The notes beneath the pieces were generated by a model. It saw nothing but the letters and a program-made list of their open reading frames with translations, made no database searches and was not told where the DNA came from. Positions 23,330 through 32,618 of a stretch of DNA of 42,320 bases are shown here, in pieces (positions within the stretch are counted from its first letter, which is position 1; each line of letters starts with the position of its first letter). Source of the stretch: Desulfococcaceae bacterium HSG9. Lineage in GTDB: Bacteria > Desulfobacterota > Desulfobacteria > Desulfobacterales > JAUCGF01. The position numbers and the translations under genes are program-made. The stretch is taken from assembly GCA_030378005.1 (NCBI GenBank), contig JAUCGF010000097.1, positions 18,501 to 60,820 on the forward strand. Direction: 5' to 3'.

Positions 23330-26089
23330 TTACTTATTCTCCATAACCTGCTTCAAGCGGTTAAACTCTTCTTCCATTTTAGGCATCAAATCTTTGAGTT
23401 TTCCCATGTCTCCCGCTTTGCTTGTCAACTCCATATCATGGGCGGTTTGCTGAAGCGCGAGACCTCCGATGTTTACAGATGCGCCCCTGATTCGATGAGC
23501 CTGTTGTTCAGCAAGACGACAGTCACCTCCGTCAACGGCATTCTTCAGTTTGGCGATTTGCTTTGGCATGTCATCAAGGAACCCTTCAATGACCGACCGA
23601 ATCAACTCATCGTCACCCATCAATCGTTCTGAAAGGGCTTGGCTGTCAAAAATGAGCTGGCAATCTGGCGCGTCGAATTCGTCCTCGGATTTCGATGCTT
23701 TACCCGGAGCGTATTCTGGATCGCCGGCAGGTTTATCCACTGATTTGGCCAGCCACAGTTCAAGCACTTCTGCCACTGCTCCAGGCGAAATAGGTTTAGC
23801 GATGTAATCGTTCATGCCGGCTGCTATGCACTTTTGCCGGTCGCCTTTCATTGCGTGGGCGGTCATGGCGATGATGGGAATATTGCGAGTTTCGGAATCC
23901 ATATTCCTGATTTCCCGCGTAGCGGCATAACCGTCCATTTCGGGCATCTGACAATCCATAAAGATCAGACTATATGGTATTTCCATCAAAGTTGTTATTG
24001 CCTCCCGGCCGTTGGATACAACGTTTGCCTTGTAGCCGAGTTTATTTAGAATACCAACAGCGACATCCTGGTTAGTGTGATCGTCTTCGGCCAAAAGGAT
24101 GCGTACGCTACGCTTGCGCGACTCTGTGATGGTGTGTCTGGTGATAAAATTCGCGGCCGCGGCATCTTCGTCATTTTTCTTCATACCGAGAGCTTGCGCC
24201 AGACAGTCACGCAGTTGCCCCTGGCGAATCGGTTTGGCAAGATAGCCCGCAAAGCCAATCTCCTTGAGCCGTTTTGCATCTCCCCGCCGTCCCATAGAAG
24301 TGAGCATTATTAAAACTGTTTCCCTGATCTCCGGGTCGGATTTGATGCGATTTCCAAGAGTTTGCCCATCCATCCCGGGCATGTGCATGTCGAGAAGCGC
24401 CGCCCGAAAGGGGGCACCTGCCCGGGTCGCCAGGCGAAGCTCGGAAAGAGCGTCTTCACCGCCATTCGCTTCCATGCAGAGGCATCCCCATGAACGCAGC
24501 AGCGTGGACACAAGCAGTCGATTGGTTTCATTATCGTCCACTACCAGCACTCGAACTCCCCGGATATTTTCATCAAGTTTCTCTTTCAACATCACTTTTT
24601 CAGTCTGTTTATCAAACAAAACGCTGAATCGAAAGGTTGTTCCCTTGCCTTGCCAGCTTTTGACATCGATCCGGCCTCCCATCATTTCGATCAGTTGTTT
24701 GGATATTGCCAGGCCCAGACCGGTGCCGCCGTACTTGCGGGTAGTGGAGCCGTCCACCTGGGTAAAATGAGAAAACAGGACATCCAATGAATCAGCAGGG
24801 ATTCCGATGCCCGTGTCGGCAACTTCGAATCGCAGGGTGGCCGTACTATCGTCTTCACTCTCCGTTCCGACTCGAATGATCACTTCGCCTTTGTGAGTGA
24901 ACTTCACTGCATTTTCCATTAGGTTAATGATAACCTGCCGCAGCCGGCCCGGATCGCCCAATAACAATGAAGGAACTTCGGCCGCCACCAGGCAGATCAG
25001 TTCCAAGCCTTTTTGATGAGCTTTAACAGCCATCAACTCTGATATTTCGTCCAGCAGGGTGCGTAAGTCAAAATCAATAATTTCAAGGTCAAGCTTTTGC
25101 GCCTCGATCTTGGAAAAGTCCAGAATGTCATTGATCAGAAAAAGGAGCGCTTCCCCACTGGCCCGCACTGTTTCGGTAAACCGGCACTGCTCGTCCGTAA
25201 GTTCCGTTGTCAATAGCAGACCTGTCATGCCGATTACGCCATTTAACGGCGTCCGTATCTCATGGCTCATGTTGGCTAAAAATTCGCCTTTAGCCTTGTT
25301 GGCAAACTCCGCTTTATGCGCCATCTCATTGGCGTGTTCAATTGTATGTTTCAACCCGCGGTTGCTTTTTTTAAGTTCCTCTTCCGTCTGTTTGCGAAGG
25401 GCGACATTTTCACCGGCTTTGAATAAGATGATGATGATGCTAACCTGGAGGCTGATTGTTAGAATGATTAACAGGATAGAGGAGTTTTTCAAAAGCGTGT
25501 CAAGATTTTCCTTTCTATCTGTAATTTCATAATAGATTTCAAAAGCGCCCATAAATGAACCATTGCTCATGATTGGCACGTATGTTTCAACAACATCCGC
25601 TGTAACCAACTGATTTTCCAAAGACAAGGTGTCTTTTGCCACAACCTGCGTATAAATGTCACCTTTTGCCACAATATCGTGAAAATAGCTTTTACGATTT
25701 ATTTTACCGATATCATCGGGATCGGTGGAAAAGGTGATTTCGCCAGTATTGGAAAATGCTTTTAATTTCATCAGTTCGAAGTCGGTTGTAACATATTTGA
25801 TTTTATTAAAAATTTCATCGGATATGCAATCTTGACAAAGTGTGATCAATTTTGTATCGTGCATAAGATGCCTTGCAACACGAATGGCGTCATCTTCGGC
25901 GTATTTTGTCAATTCCATGATGAACAGTGGAAAGATGTAGGAGATGACAAATACAGGTAATACAATGGAGATTATCAATGATACAATCATTATGTTTCTT
26001 AAATAATTCGTTATCAAGATTTGTTTTATTGTTTTCATCATATTTCCGTGCTTAGATGTTGCATCCGAGTGATTCCGATTTTTATTCAT
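23330..26089 (-). CDS. Membrane hybrid histidine kinase with two receivers and Hpt
   Basis: The ATG at 26089 is preferred (AAAGGAAA upstream); a TTG at 26113 would add 8 residues. The 919-residue protein has a first membrane helix ([20 protein letters not shown]), a ~150-residue periplasmic sensor region with a CQDC pair, a second helix ([20 protein letters not shown]), a coiled coil, the H-box [20 protein letters not shown], an ATPase domain, two receivers ([13 protein letters not shown] and [13 protein letters not shown]) and a C-terminal Hpt ([13 protein letters not shown]). This is the BarA-like layout for a four-step phosphorelay. All acceptor residues are intact, and the Hpt could serve neighbouring kinases that lack one. 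Confidence 0.95.
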   Translation of the reverse strand: MNKNRNHSDATSKHGNMMKTIKQILITNYLRNIMIVSLIISIVLPVFVISYIFPLFIMELTKYAEDDAIRVARHLMHDTKLITLCQDCISDEIFNKIKYVTTDFELMKLKAFSNTGEITFSTDPDDIGKINRKSYFHDIVAKGDIYTQVVAKDTLSLENQLVTADVVETYVPIMSNGSFMGAFEIYYEITDRKENLDTLLKNSSILLIILTISLQVSIIIILFKAGENVALRKQTEEELKKSNRGLKHTIEHANEMAHKAEFANKAKGEFLANMSHEIRTPLNGVIGMTGLLLTTELTDEQCRFTETVRASGEALLFLINDILDFSKIEAQKLDLEIIDFDLRTLLDEISELMAVKAHQKGLELICLVAAEVPSLLLGDPGRLRQVIINLMENAVKFTHKGEVIIRVGTESEDDSTATLRFEVADTGIGIPADSLDVLFSHFTQVDGSTTRKYGGTGLGLAISKQLIEMMGGRIDVKSWQGKGTTFRFSVLFDKQTEKVMLKEKLDENIRGVRVLVVDDNETNRLLVSTLLRSWGCLCMEANGGEDALSELRLATRAGAPFRAALLDMHMPGMDGQTLGNRIKSDPEIRETVLIMLTSMGRRGDAKRLKEIGFAGYLAKPIRQGQLRDCLAQALGMKKNDEDAAAANFITRHTITESRKRSVRILLAEDDHTNQDVAVGILNKLGYKANVVSNGREAITTLMEIPYSLIFMDCQMPEMDGYAATREIRNMDSETRNIPIIAMTAHAMKGDRQKCIAAGMNDYIAKPISPGAVAEVLELWLAKSVDKPAGDPEYAPGKASKSEDEFDAPDCQLIFDSQALSERLMGDDELIRSVIEGFLDDMPKQIAKLKNAVDGGDCRLAEQQAHRIRGASVNIGGLALQQTAHDMELTSKAGDMGKLKDLMPKMEEEFNRLKQVMENK

Positions 26090-26262
26090 TTTAGCGTTTC
26101 CTTTCACTGTCAATGTTCAGTGAGCGGCTATCATGTTGTGTTTTATCATCTTCCATGTCGGGCATGATTTTTGCGAAAGACCGTTTCGTTTCTCCGCTCC
26201 ACTCAATTTTTGCACTCAATAAATTATAAACAATTTCCATTGGGTTGCGGGCAACGTCCGCG

Positions 26263-29200
26263 TTATGATAGGGCCTCTCGAATCTTTTGGGACAGTTTTT
26301 GGAGATTAAATGGTTTTTGGATAAACCCACGACATCCCCGGTTCAATATTTCCGTAGCCTGTCCATCAATGCTATAACCGCTTGACAGGATGACCTTAAC
26401 ATTAGGGTACAAGGCTTTCAGCCGGTCGAATGTCTCGCCTCCGTTCATATCTGACATAACCATATCCAGAATGACAAGATCGATTCGTTCATGCTCGGCC
26501 TTATAAATTTTCAGTCCCTCTCGCCCGCCCCCGGCGGTTAGGACACTGTAACCCAATGCTTCTAACAGGTCCTTGCCGACATCAAGCACGATTTTCTCGT
26601 CGTCAATTACCAGAATTTTCTCTTTACCCCTGATAGTTTTCATTTCCACAGCAGGTTCCGAAACGATTCCTTTTTCCGTGGCGGGCAAAAAAATCGAAAA
26701 TTCGGCACCGGCCCCTTTTTCACTTGAAACTCGGATGGTGCCTTCGTGGTTTTCTATAATACCATAGACTGAGGCGAGGCCGAGACCGGTCCCTCGGCCA
26801 ACATCTTTAGTCGTAAAAAATGGATCGAAGATTTTCTCGACAGTTTTTTCGTCAATTCCTATGCCGGTGTCTTTCACGGTAATGTTAATATACTTTCCGG
26901 GTTTAACAGCAAAAGAGATTGCCTGATCTTGTTCAAGCCGGACATTTTCCGTACGGATATAAAGATCGCCGCCGCCCGGCATGGCCTGCCGGGCGTTGAC
27001 AAAGAGATTCAACATGACTTGTTCCATCTGCGTGCAGTCTGATAGAATCGGCCAGATTCCATTCTGGAATTGTTTATTAATACGGATTTCTCTCGCTGTT
27101 CGTGCAAACATGTCCGAAGTTTTGTGAATCAGCCGGTTCATGTCTGTGGGTTTGACATCGTATTTTCCAGACCTTGCAAACCCGAGCAGTTGTTTAGTGA
27201 GATCAGCGGCACTTTGCACATAAGTCTCGATTCCCTTGAGGTTGTCATGGAGAAATTCAGGGGAATCCATTTTCATAAACATCAGGGAAGTTCTTCCCTG
27301 GATACCCATGAGCAGATTGTTAAAATCGTGAGCGATACCACCCGCAAGAGTGCCGATAGCTTCCATTTTTTGGGCTTGGTGAAGCTGGTTTTCAAGTTTT
27401 TTGAATTTTGTGATGTCTCTTAAAAAAACGATATTCCCAGCCGGGTTTCCGTATTTATCATTAAAAAAAGAGGAACTGAGCTGAACATCAAGTATTTTGC
27501 CCTCTTTCGTAAATCGTCTGGTTTCAAAGGCTTGAACTTTTGCGCCTGCAAACATACGCTTGATGGCTTGTTGGGTTTCCGGCATATTGTCATCAGGAAC
27601 GAAATCAATACGTTTTCCAAGCTGCTCTTGATGAGACCATCCGAATGTTTTTTCAAACGCAGGATTCAGATAAATCACCTTGCCGTTCATATTATAAACG
27701 GCAACAGGGTCTGGAGTCGATGCCATCAGTAATCGGTGCCGCTCCTCGCTATCTTTAAGATCGCGTAAAAAAAGGAGGCTGCTAAGGCTGTCTTCGATCC
27801 GACGGCCGATCTCCTTGAACAGTTCCTTCTCGTCTCTGGCCCAGATTCGCGTATGAGTGCATTGATGAAGTCCAAACTGCCAGGCCCTGCCCAACCTGGG
27901 TTGAAGGGCCATGGAAATATTAGAACGAATGGCATTTTCTTTATTCCAATCATGCTCCCCCGGTTTTATTTCGGCTGTTATCGGATCACTTGATTCAAGT
28001 AATTGTCGAAAACCATCCGCCAACTCCGCGGATATGGGGTATTCATCTTTTGCCGCGCAAGCGCCGGGATATTCAGGGCGTGTACATTCCATAATGACTC
28101 GCCAGGATGAAGTATCCGGATCGCACGGATAAAGAAGCCAGGCCCGGTCGCATTGAAAAATTTCCAGCACGGTTTGAAGGACGTCGTTCATCATCTGATC
28201 AAGGTCGGCGGCCTTGCGGATGGCCGTGTCGATCAGCCCCATACTTTCTAAAAAGTGCGTGTGTTCGAGGCTTTTCTGGTTTGCGGCGGCAAGAGAACTC
28301 GTGTACTCGTGAAGCTGTTCCGCCATGATATCCAGAGCATACGAGAGTTGTCCGATCTCGTCTTTGGCGGTCGCATTCAAACGCTTGGAAAAGTCGCCCT
28401 GGCGAACAGCGTCCGCAAGGTCAGCCGCTTTCTTCAAAGGCATACTAACCAGGCGGGTGAAGATAGCGGCGATTACCGCGGCAATAAGAATGGTCAAGGT
28501 AATGATAAACAGATTTATATAGCCAACCCATTGTACAGGTGCCATAACATCCGAAAAATCTACGGCAGTTATGATTGTCCATCCTGTGTCTGCATGTTTT
28601 TCAAAGGCAATCAGTTTTTTAACCCCTTTGAAGGAAAATTCCAAGAATCCTTCCCGCTCTTTTATCATCTTTTGATGATGATTGAATTTTGCGGTTTCGG
28701 GTTTCAGAACCATTGACCTGTCTATATGGGAAATTACAACACCTTCCCTGTCGATTATAACAGTATATCCTTTTCGTCCCATTGTCGCCGAATCAAGGTA
28801 AGTAGTGCTGAAATATTCGATGTTCACGAACCCGAACAGAACACCGACAATCGCATCTTTGTCACGAATCGGGGATGAAACAGCAAATACGGGCTTTTCG
28901 GTTAAAAATCCGGGGAATGCATCCGATATGAAAATGTGGCCTTGAATTGCTTCTCTAAAATACGGTTGATCCGATACATCAAAAAACCGGTTTTTGTCAG
29001 GTTCGGACGAGGAAATTACTTGGCCTTTTGCATTCGCCACATAAAGAGAATCATAAAACAAATACACTTTTTTTTCATTTTCCAAGTAGCGGTTCCCTGA
29101 TTTACGTGCGGCTTTGCCCATGAAAGTTTCGCGCACGGCCATTTTGAAGTAATTCATTTCGCTCCACCGGGAAATATCTTTTTTAACAATTGTAACCCAT

Positions 29201-29373
29201 GAATCCAGTTGTTTGACACTCGAATTCGTCATTATGACCAACTGGTTTTGGATGAGTTTCTTTAGAGCATTTTTAGAAATAATATAGGAAACGGCGGTTG
29301 AAACACCGAGACCCAGAACGATCAGGGCGATTACCGGGATTAGAAATTTGCTCTTGAGATTCATCCTTATCAT
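26263..29373 (-). CDS. Membrane hybrid histidine kinase (Cache-HAMP-GAF-PAS-HisKA-HATPase-REC)
   Basis: The 1036-residue protein has a first membrane helix ([20 protein letters not shown]), a periplasmic dCache-type sensor ([37 protein letters not shown]), a second helix ([18 protein letters not shown]), a HAMP linker, a GAF-like region ([13 protein letters not shown]), a PAS domain ending [10 protein letters not shown], the H-box [13 protein letters not shown], an ATPase domain and one receiver ([14 protein letters not shown]). dCache sensors bind small molecules or partner binding proteins. The start overlaps the stop of the binding-protein gene by 4 bases, so the two are translationally coupled, and that protein is a good candidate ligand-delivery partner. 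Confidence 0.95.
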   Translation of the reverse strand: MIRMNLKSKFLIPVIALIVLGLGVSTAVSYIISKNALKKLIQNQLVIMTNSSVKQLDSWVTIVKKDISRWSEMNYFKMAVRETFMGKAARKSGNRYLENEKKVYLFYDSLYVANAKGQVISSSEPDKNRFFDVSDQPYFREAIQGHIFISDAFPGFLTEKPVFAVSSPIRDKDAIVGVLFGFVNIEYFSTTYLDSATMGRKGYTVIIDREGVVISHIDRSMVLKPETAKFNHHQKMIKEREGFLEFSFKGVKKLIAFEKHADTGWTIITAVDFSDVMAPVQWVGYINLFIITLTILIAAVIAAIFTRLVSMPLKKAADLADAVRQGDFSKRLNATAKDEIGQLSYALDIMAEQLHEYTSSLAAANQKSLEHTHFLESMGLIDTAIRKAADLDQMMNDVLQTVLEIFQCDRAWLLYPCDPDTSSWRVIMECTRPEYPGACAAKDEYPISAELADGFRQLLESSDPITAEIKPGEHDWNKENAIRSNISMALQPRLGRAWQFGLHQCTHTRIWARDEKELFKEIGRRIEDSLSSLLFLRDLKDSEERHRLLMASTPDPVAVYNMNGKVIYLNPAFEKTFGWSHQEQLGKRIDFVPDDNMPETQQAIKRMFAGAKVQAFETRRFTKEGKILDVQLSSSFFNDKYGNPAGNIVFLRDITKFKKLENQLHQAQKMEAIGTLAGGIAHDFNNLLMGIQGRTSLMFMKMDSPEFLHDNLKGIETYVQSAADLTKQLLGFARSGKYDVKPTDMNRLIHKTSDMFARTAREIRINKQFQNGIWPILSDCTQMEQVMLNLFVNARQAMPGGGDLYIRTENVRLEQDQAISFAVKPGKYINITVKDTGIGIDEKTVEKIFDPFFTTKDVGRGTGLGLASVYGIIENHEGTIRVSSEKGAGAEFSIFLPATEKGIVSEPAVEMKTIRGKEKILVIDDEKIVLDVGKDLLEALGYSVLTAGGGREGLKIYKAEHERIDLVILDMVMSDMNGGETFDRLKALYPNVKVILSSGYSIDGQATEILNRGCRGFIQKPFNLQKLSQKIREALS

Positions 29374-31607
29374 GGTTTTTCCACCTTTTCGTAAACTTCT
29401 TCCGCTGTTTCTGAAAGTAAATTATATATTTGAGGATTAATACCGATCATCATAGCCGTTGCGGCATTGAAGGCAATCTTAACAGGGGCTTCATGTATCT
29501 GATTCAAATCGCGGGGTTTGGCGCCGTTGATTATTTTACCCATCGTTTCCGCATGAAACAGTCCCAAGAATGAAAAATCAGGAGTGGCGACACTTAGTAA
29601 AACGCCTTGTCTGACTTCATCGGAGCCGGACTGCGCAAATGTTGGGATGTTTCGGTCATTCAAGACGGCAAGCATTCGCGGTAAGCTGTTGGAGGTCGTT
29701 CCGATGCTTGCCGAAAAATAAAAAGCGTCTATTTCCGGAGCTAATTTTCGGACGCACTTAATCATACCGGTTTCGGCTTCCGTGATGGATACGTCATGTT
29801 CTTTAACACGGCATTTTATTACCTTGAAATTTCGTTCCCCGGCGATTTTTTCTATATCTTCTGTAGCCGAGTAAGTCCGGCCTGTCTCCGTATCTTCAAA
29901 AGCCAACCCCAGTCTATGGAATTTGATAATATCGTGAAACGCCCGAACTTGCCGTTCATAGCGCGTCGGATCGACTTGTGCATGAATATGATCATATCCG
30001 GAATCTTCCACACTGTTAATAATTTTGGAGCGGACGGCGTCTGATGTGGAACATACAACCGTGGGAACGGCATGGTCGTTATTGGATAGATCCTGTCCCG
30101 CCCAAGTCCCCATGGCAATCATCAGATCAATGTCCCGCTTTTGATTCAGCCTTCCAAGAATCCGGTTTTTATTTTTTGCTCTCTTATCGCTGTTCCAATT
30201 GTTTGAATAATAGGCATCCGACACGAATCGGATATATTTACTTGTGACGTTATCAGCCAAATATTTCCAAATTTCCTTTGTGCTTTCTTTGTCCTTTTGA
30301 GGAGGAATAGTGATTTTTTCGATCCAACCTATCTTGGAAAGGCCATTGACTATTGCGAGCAAAGTGTTTTGATAATTTTTGTACAGTCCTCCTTCCAGAT
30401 AACCGATACGCCATTTTTTTTTCACTACTAAAGGCGGCGACGATGTCACTTCAATTTTTTCGTAAACTTCATCTGCCACATCCGCAAGCAGGCGATACGT
30501 GTCGTCTTTCAAATCGATATTTTTTGCGGCGGCCTTGTTGAAAGCGAATTTTACCGGAGCTTCAAACACTTGGTCAAGATCGCGGGATTTTGCTCCATTA
30601 AAAATTCTTGCCATGGTTTCGGCATGAAAACGGCCAACATCTTTGTAGCTTGTATCTGCGATACTCATTAAAACGCCATGCCTGACCAAATCGGCCCCGC
30701 CTTGTGAGAATGACGGAATTTTATAATTGTTGAGCGTTTCGATAATTTGAGGCAGTGTATCTACATTGATCGAGGATTGCTGAATGATGTAAAAAGCGTC
30801 TGCTTTGGGCGCAAGTTCCCGAAAACAGGTATGCATTCTATCTATGGTTTCCGCAGATTTGCCCATCAGCGTATGACATTCCAATACGTCGAAGTTACGT
30901 TTCAAGGCGATTTTTTTTACAATTTCAATTGCGGCGATACTTCGGCCTTCCACCGTATTTCTAAAAACCATTCCCAGTTTTTTAAATCCGATGACATCAT
31001 GAAACGCCCGAATTTGCCTTGCATAGCGCGTCGGATCAAGATGTGCGTGAATGTGATCATACCCAGAATCTTTTTCGCCTTTTACAATCCCGGCGGCAAT
31101 CGGGTCGCTGGAACTGCATACAATTGTGGGGACTGAATGATCGTTATTTGCCAAATCCTGTCCGGCCAGAGTCCCCATCGCAATCATTAAGTCGATATCA
31201 TTCTCTTGATTCAATCTTTGCAAAAGGCTTTTTTTTGTCTTTTCACGGAGCTTCTTGTCCCAGGCACTCGAATAGTAGGCATCTAAGGGAAATTCGAGAT
31301 ACCGGCTCTTTGCATTTTCTGAAAGCCAGTTCCACAGTTTATCAGTGTCACTTATGTCTTTAAAGGGAGGGATTTTGACCGGTTCGATCCATCCAAGTTC
31401 GCATAACCCGTTAATCATTGCCACCAAGGTTTTCTGGTAAGTTTTATACGGCCCGCCTTCAAGATACCCGACACGAAATTTTTTGACGATTTTGGCGGGC
31501 GGAGATGTCGAATATTTCTTTTTTTCTGCGGAATATCCGGTTGAAAAATTCATGCAAACGATAATAAAAACAGTGCAAAATAAAATGAAACATCTTAAAT
31601 TTTTCAT
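29370..31607 (-). CDS. Exported protein with two tandem ABC_sub_bind-type binding domains
   Basis: The 745-residue product has a signal peptide (MKNLRCFILFCTVFIIVCMN, cleavage near GYSA) and two homologous halves, about 42-390 and 398-745. Each opens with GYLEGG(P/L)YK, has DIDLMIAMGT-x-AGQDL, then SGYDHIHA-x-x-DPTRY, and closes with FHAETM...VYEK. By eye more than half the positions agree between halves. The type is the DUF534/ABC_sub_bind family (TrpX-like), which normally has one copy and sits with permease and ATPase genes. Neither is present. The gene instead overlaps the Cache kinase by 4 bases, suggesting a sensing role. AAAGGA upstream supports the start. Confidence 0.88.
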   Translation of the reverse strand: MKNLRCFILFCTVFIIVCMNFSTGYSAEKKKYSTSPPAKIVKKFRVGYLEGGPYKTYQKTLVAMINGLCELGWIEPVKIPPFKDISDTDKLWNWLSENAKSRYLEFPLDAYYSSAWDKKLREKTKKSLLQRLNQENDIDLMIAMGTLAGQDLANNDHSVPTIVCSSSDPIAAGIVKGEKDSGYDHIHAHLDPTRYARQIRAFHDVIGFKKLGMVFRNTVEGRSIAAIEIVKKIALKRNFDVLECHTLMGKSAETIDRMHTCFRELAPKADAFYIIQQSSINVDTLPQIIETLNNYKIPSFSQGGADLVRHGVLMSIADTSYKDVGRFHAETMARIFNGAKSRDLDQVFEAPVKFAFNKAAAKNIDLKDDTYRLLADVADEVYEKIEVTSSPPLVVKKKWRIGYLEGGLYKNYQNTLLAIVNGLSKIGWIEKITIPPQKDKESTKEIWKYLADNVTSKYIRFVSDAYYSNNWNSDKRAKNKNRILGRLNQKRDIDLMIAMGTWAGQDLSNNDHAVPTVVCSTSDAVRSKIINSVEDSGYDHIHAQVDPTRYERQVRAFHDIIKFHRLGLAFEDTETGRTYSATEDIEKIAGERNFKVIKCRVKEHDVSITEAETGMIKCVRKLAPEIDAFYFSASIGTTSNSLPRMLAVLNDRNIPTFAQSGSDEVRQGVLLSVATPDFSFLGLFHAETMGKIINGAKPRDLNQIHEAPVKIAFNAATAMMIGINPQIYNLLSETAEEVYEKVEKP

Positions 31608-31619
31608 AATGAATTCCTT

Positions 31620-31676
31620 TCAATCATTGTCCAAAATTTCACGCACCTTGGCGGCCAGCACCTGTTCTGAAATCAG
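31620..31676 (-). pseudogene. Short remnant of a receiver C-terminus
   Basis: Just upstream of the binding-protein gene the minus strand reads LISEQVLAAKVREILDND and a stop, preceded by an in-frame TAA. This is the typical last helix of a kinase receiver (compare [10 protein letters not shown] ending the kinase at 26263). The remnant is too short to be a gene and appears to be the tail of a deleted kinase that once preceded the binding-protein gene. Confidence 0.6.
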
Positions 31677-31698
31677 TTAGGCAATTCATTCCCGCTTT

Positions 31699-32355
31699 TC
31701 AGTATTGTGCCAGGTTACACTTCGCTAGCCTGGCCTGCTTTGGGATGAGTTTTTTCGCCCCCTTATAAAGCTCGGGATAATTTTTTTCCAAGCACTCCGG
31801 GCAGAAACTTTGAATGAATTCGGCTTCCGAGTGGTCACGCATATACACTTCCACCTTGTCCCAGTAGCCCTGATCGTTACGAATCTTCTTGCATAACGAA
31901 CAGATGGGCAGAATACCATGAAGGGTTTTAACTTGCTCTGTAGCCCGTTTAAGCTCCACAACCTGTGCAGCCAAGAGCTCTTGTATTTTGACCATACGTT
32001 GTCCGACACCAATTCGGGCCCGGAGTTCTCCGGGATCGAACGGTTTAGCCAGATAGTCGTCCGCTCCGGCGTCAAGAGCTGTGATGATGTCGTTTGTTTT
32101 ATCCCTCTGAGTCAGCATGATGATGTACGGAGGATGGGGAGGGCTGAGGGCGCGGATTCGCCGCGCGACCTCCAACCCGTCTATCTCCGGCATAAGCCAG
32201 TCGAGGATGGCTAATTTAGGTGCGTCGGGTTTCTGCATCTCATCCCATGCCTCCGCACCGTCAACAGTTTCCAAAACTTCATGCCCGTTTTTTTTCAACA
32301 CAGCCGCCAGTATATTGCGCGATGTTAAATCATCTTCGGCGATTAGAATTCGCAT
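31699..32355 (-). CDS. Response regulator: receiver plus cysteine-rich C-terminal tail
   Basis: AAGGAGGT 7 bases upstream sets the start at MRILIAEDD (32355); an in-frame GTG 8 codons earlier would cover that site. The 218-residue product has a complete receiver (LAILDWLMPEIDG, DDYLAKPFDPGEL), a coiled-coil linker and a C-terminal segment with two CxxC pairs (ILPICSLCKKIRNDQGYW...FCPECLEK). This tail recurs at the ends of signalling proteins in Desulfobacterota; metal binding is likely from the spacing but not shown. There is no DNA-binding or enzymatic output domain. It lies between two kinase clusters on the same strand and may serve as a phosphate sink or a redox- or metal-responsive relay. 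Confidence 0.9.
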   Translation of the reverse strand: MRILIAEDDLTSRNILAAVLKKNGHEVLETVDGAEAWDEMQKPDAPKLAILDWLMPEIDGLEVARRIRALSPPHPPYIIMLTQRDKTNDIITALDAGADDYLAKPFDPGELRARIGVGQRMVKIQELLAAQVVELKRATEQVKTLHGILPICSLCKKIRNDQGYWDKVEVYMRDHSEAEFIQSFCPECLEKNYPELYKGAKKLIPKQARLAKCNLAQY

Positions 32356-32437
32356 AGATGTGACCTCCTTTTTATTCACACCGGGGATTCCCCGGCTCTA
32401 TTGCGTATTTTGATATCCTTTAAATTTTTCCTCTTGC

Positions 32438-32468
32438 TCTTACTCTTAATCGAATGACAAGAGTAAGA
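32438..32468. repeat. Hairpin abutting the truncated receiver ORF
   Basis: TCTTACTCTT (32438-32447) and its exact complement (32459-32468) enclose an 11-base loop. It touches the stop codon of the truncated receiver ORF at 32469. Its CTTAATC/GATTAAG flavour resembles the inner repeats of the palindrome at 10667-10727. Confidence 0.55.
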
Positions 32469-32579
32469 TTAAGAAAACACGGGAATATCTTCCGGCAGTT
32501 CAGCCTTTTCCATGAGTTTGACAAGGTGAGCGCCGTACAGGCGGCGAATGCAATCGTCTTCTACAATCAGTATCTTCAT
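32469..32579 (-). pseudogene. Truncated receiver-domain ORF (36 codons)
   Basis: Just downstream of the kinase at 32619, with a GGAG element before it, the minus strand reads MKILIVEDDCIRRLYGAHLV, then a short acidic stretch ending PEDIPVFS and a stop. The start is a typical receiver beta-1/alpha-1 with its acidic pair, but the phospho-aspartate and lysine parts are absent. A hairpin abuts the stop. It may be translated, but as a receiver it is broken; the simplest view is a gene cut short by deletion or palindrome insertion. Confidence 0.7.
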
Positions 32580-32618
32580 GTCAGTTTCTCCATTTTATTT
32601 TAAATTATTTGCAGTCTG

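Noticed and set aside
22871..23632. Plus-strand open frame of 253 codons
   Set aside because: It runs antisense across the junction of two kinase genes that are both supported by motifs and ribosome-binding sites.
26091..26330. 79-codon minus-strand ORF between two kinases
   Set aside because: It overlaps the end of the Cache kinase in another frame, has no ribosome-binding site and no receiver-like motif.
29370..31607. Two separate binding-protein genes
   Set aside because: The frame runs through the linker between the halves without a stop, new start signal or second signal peptide.
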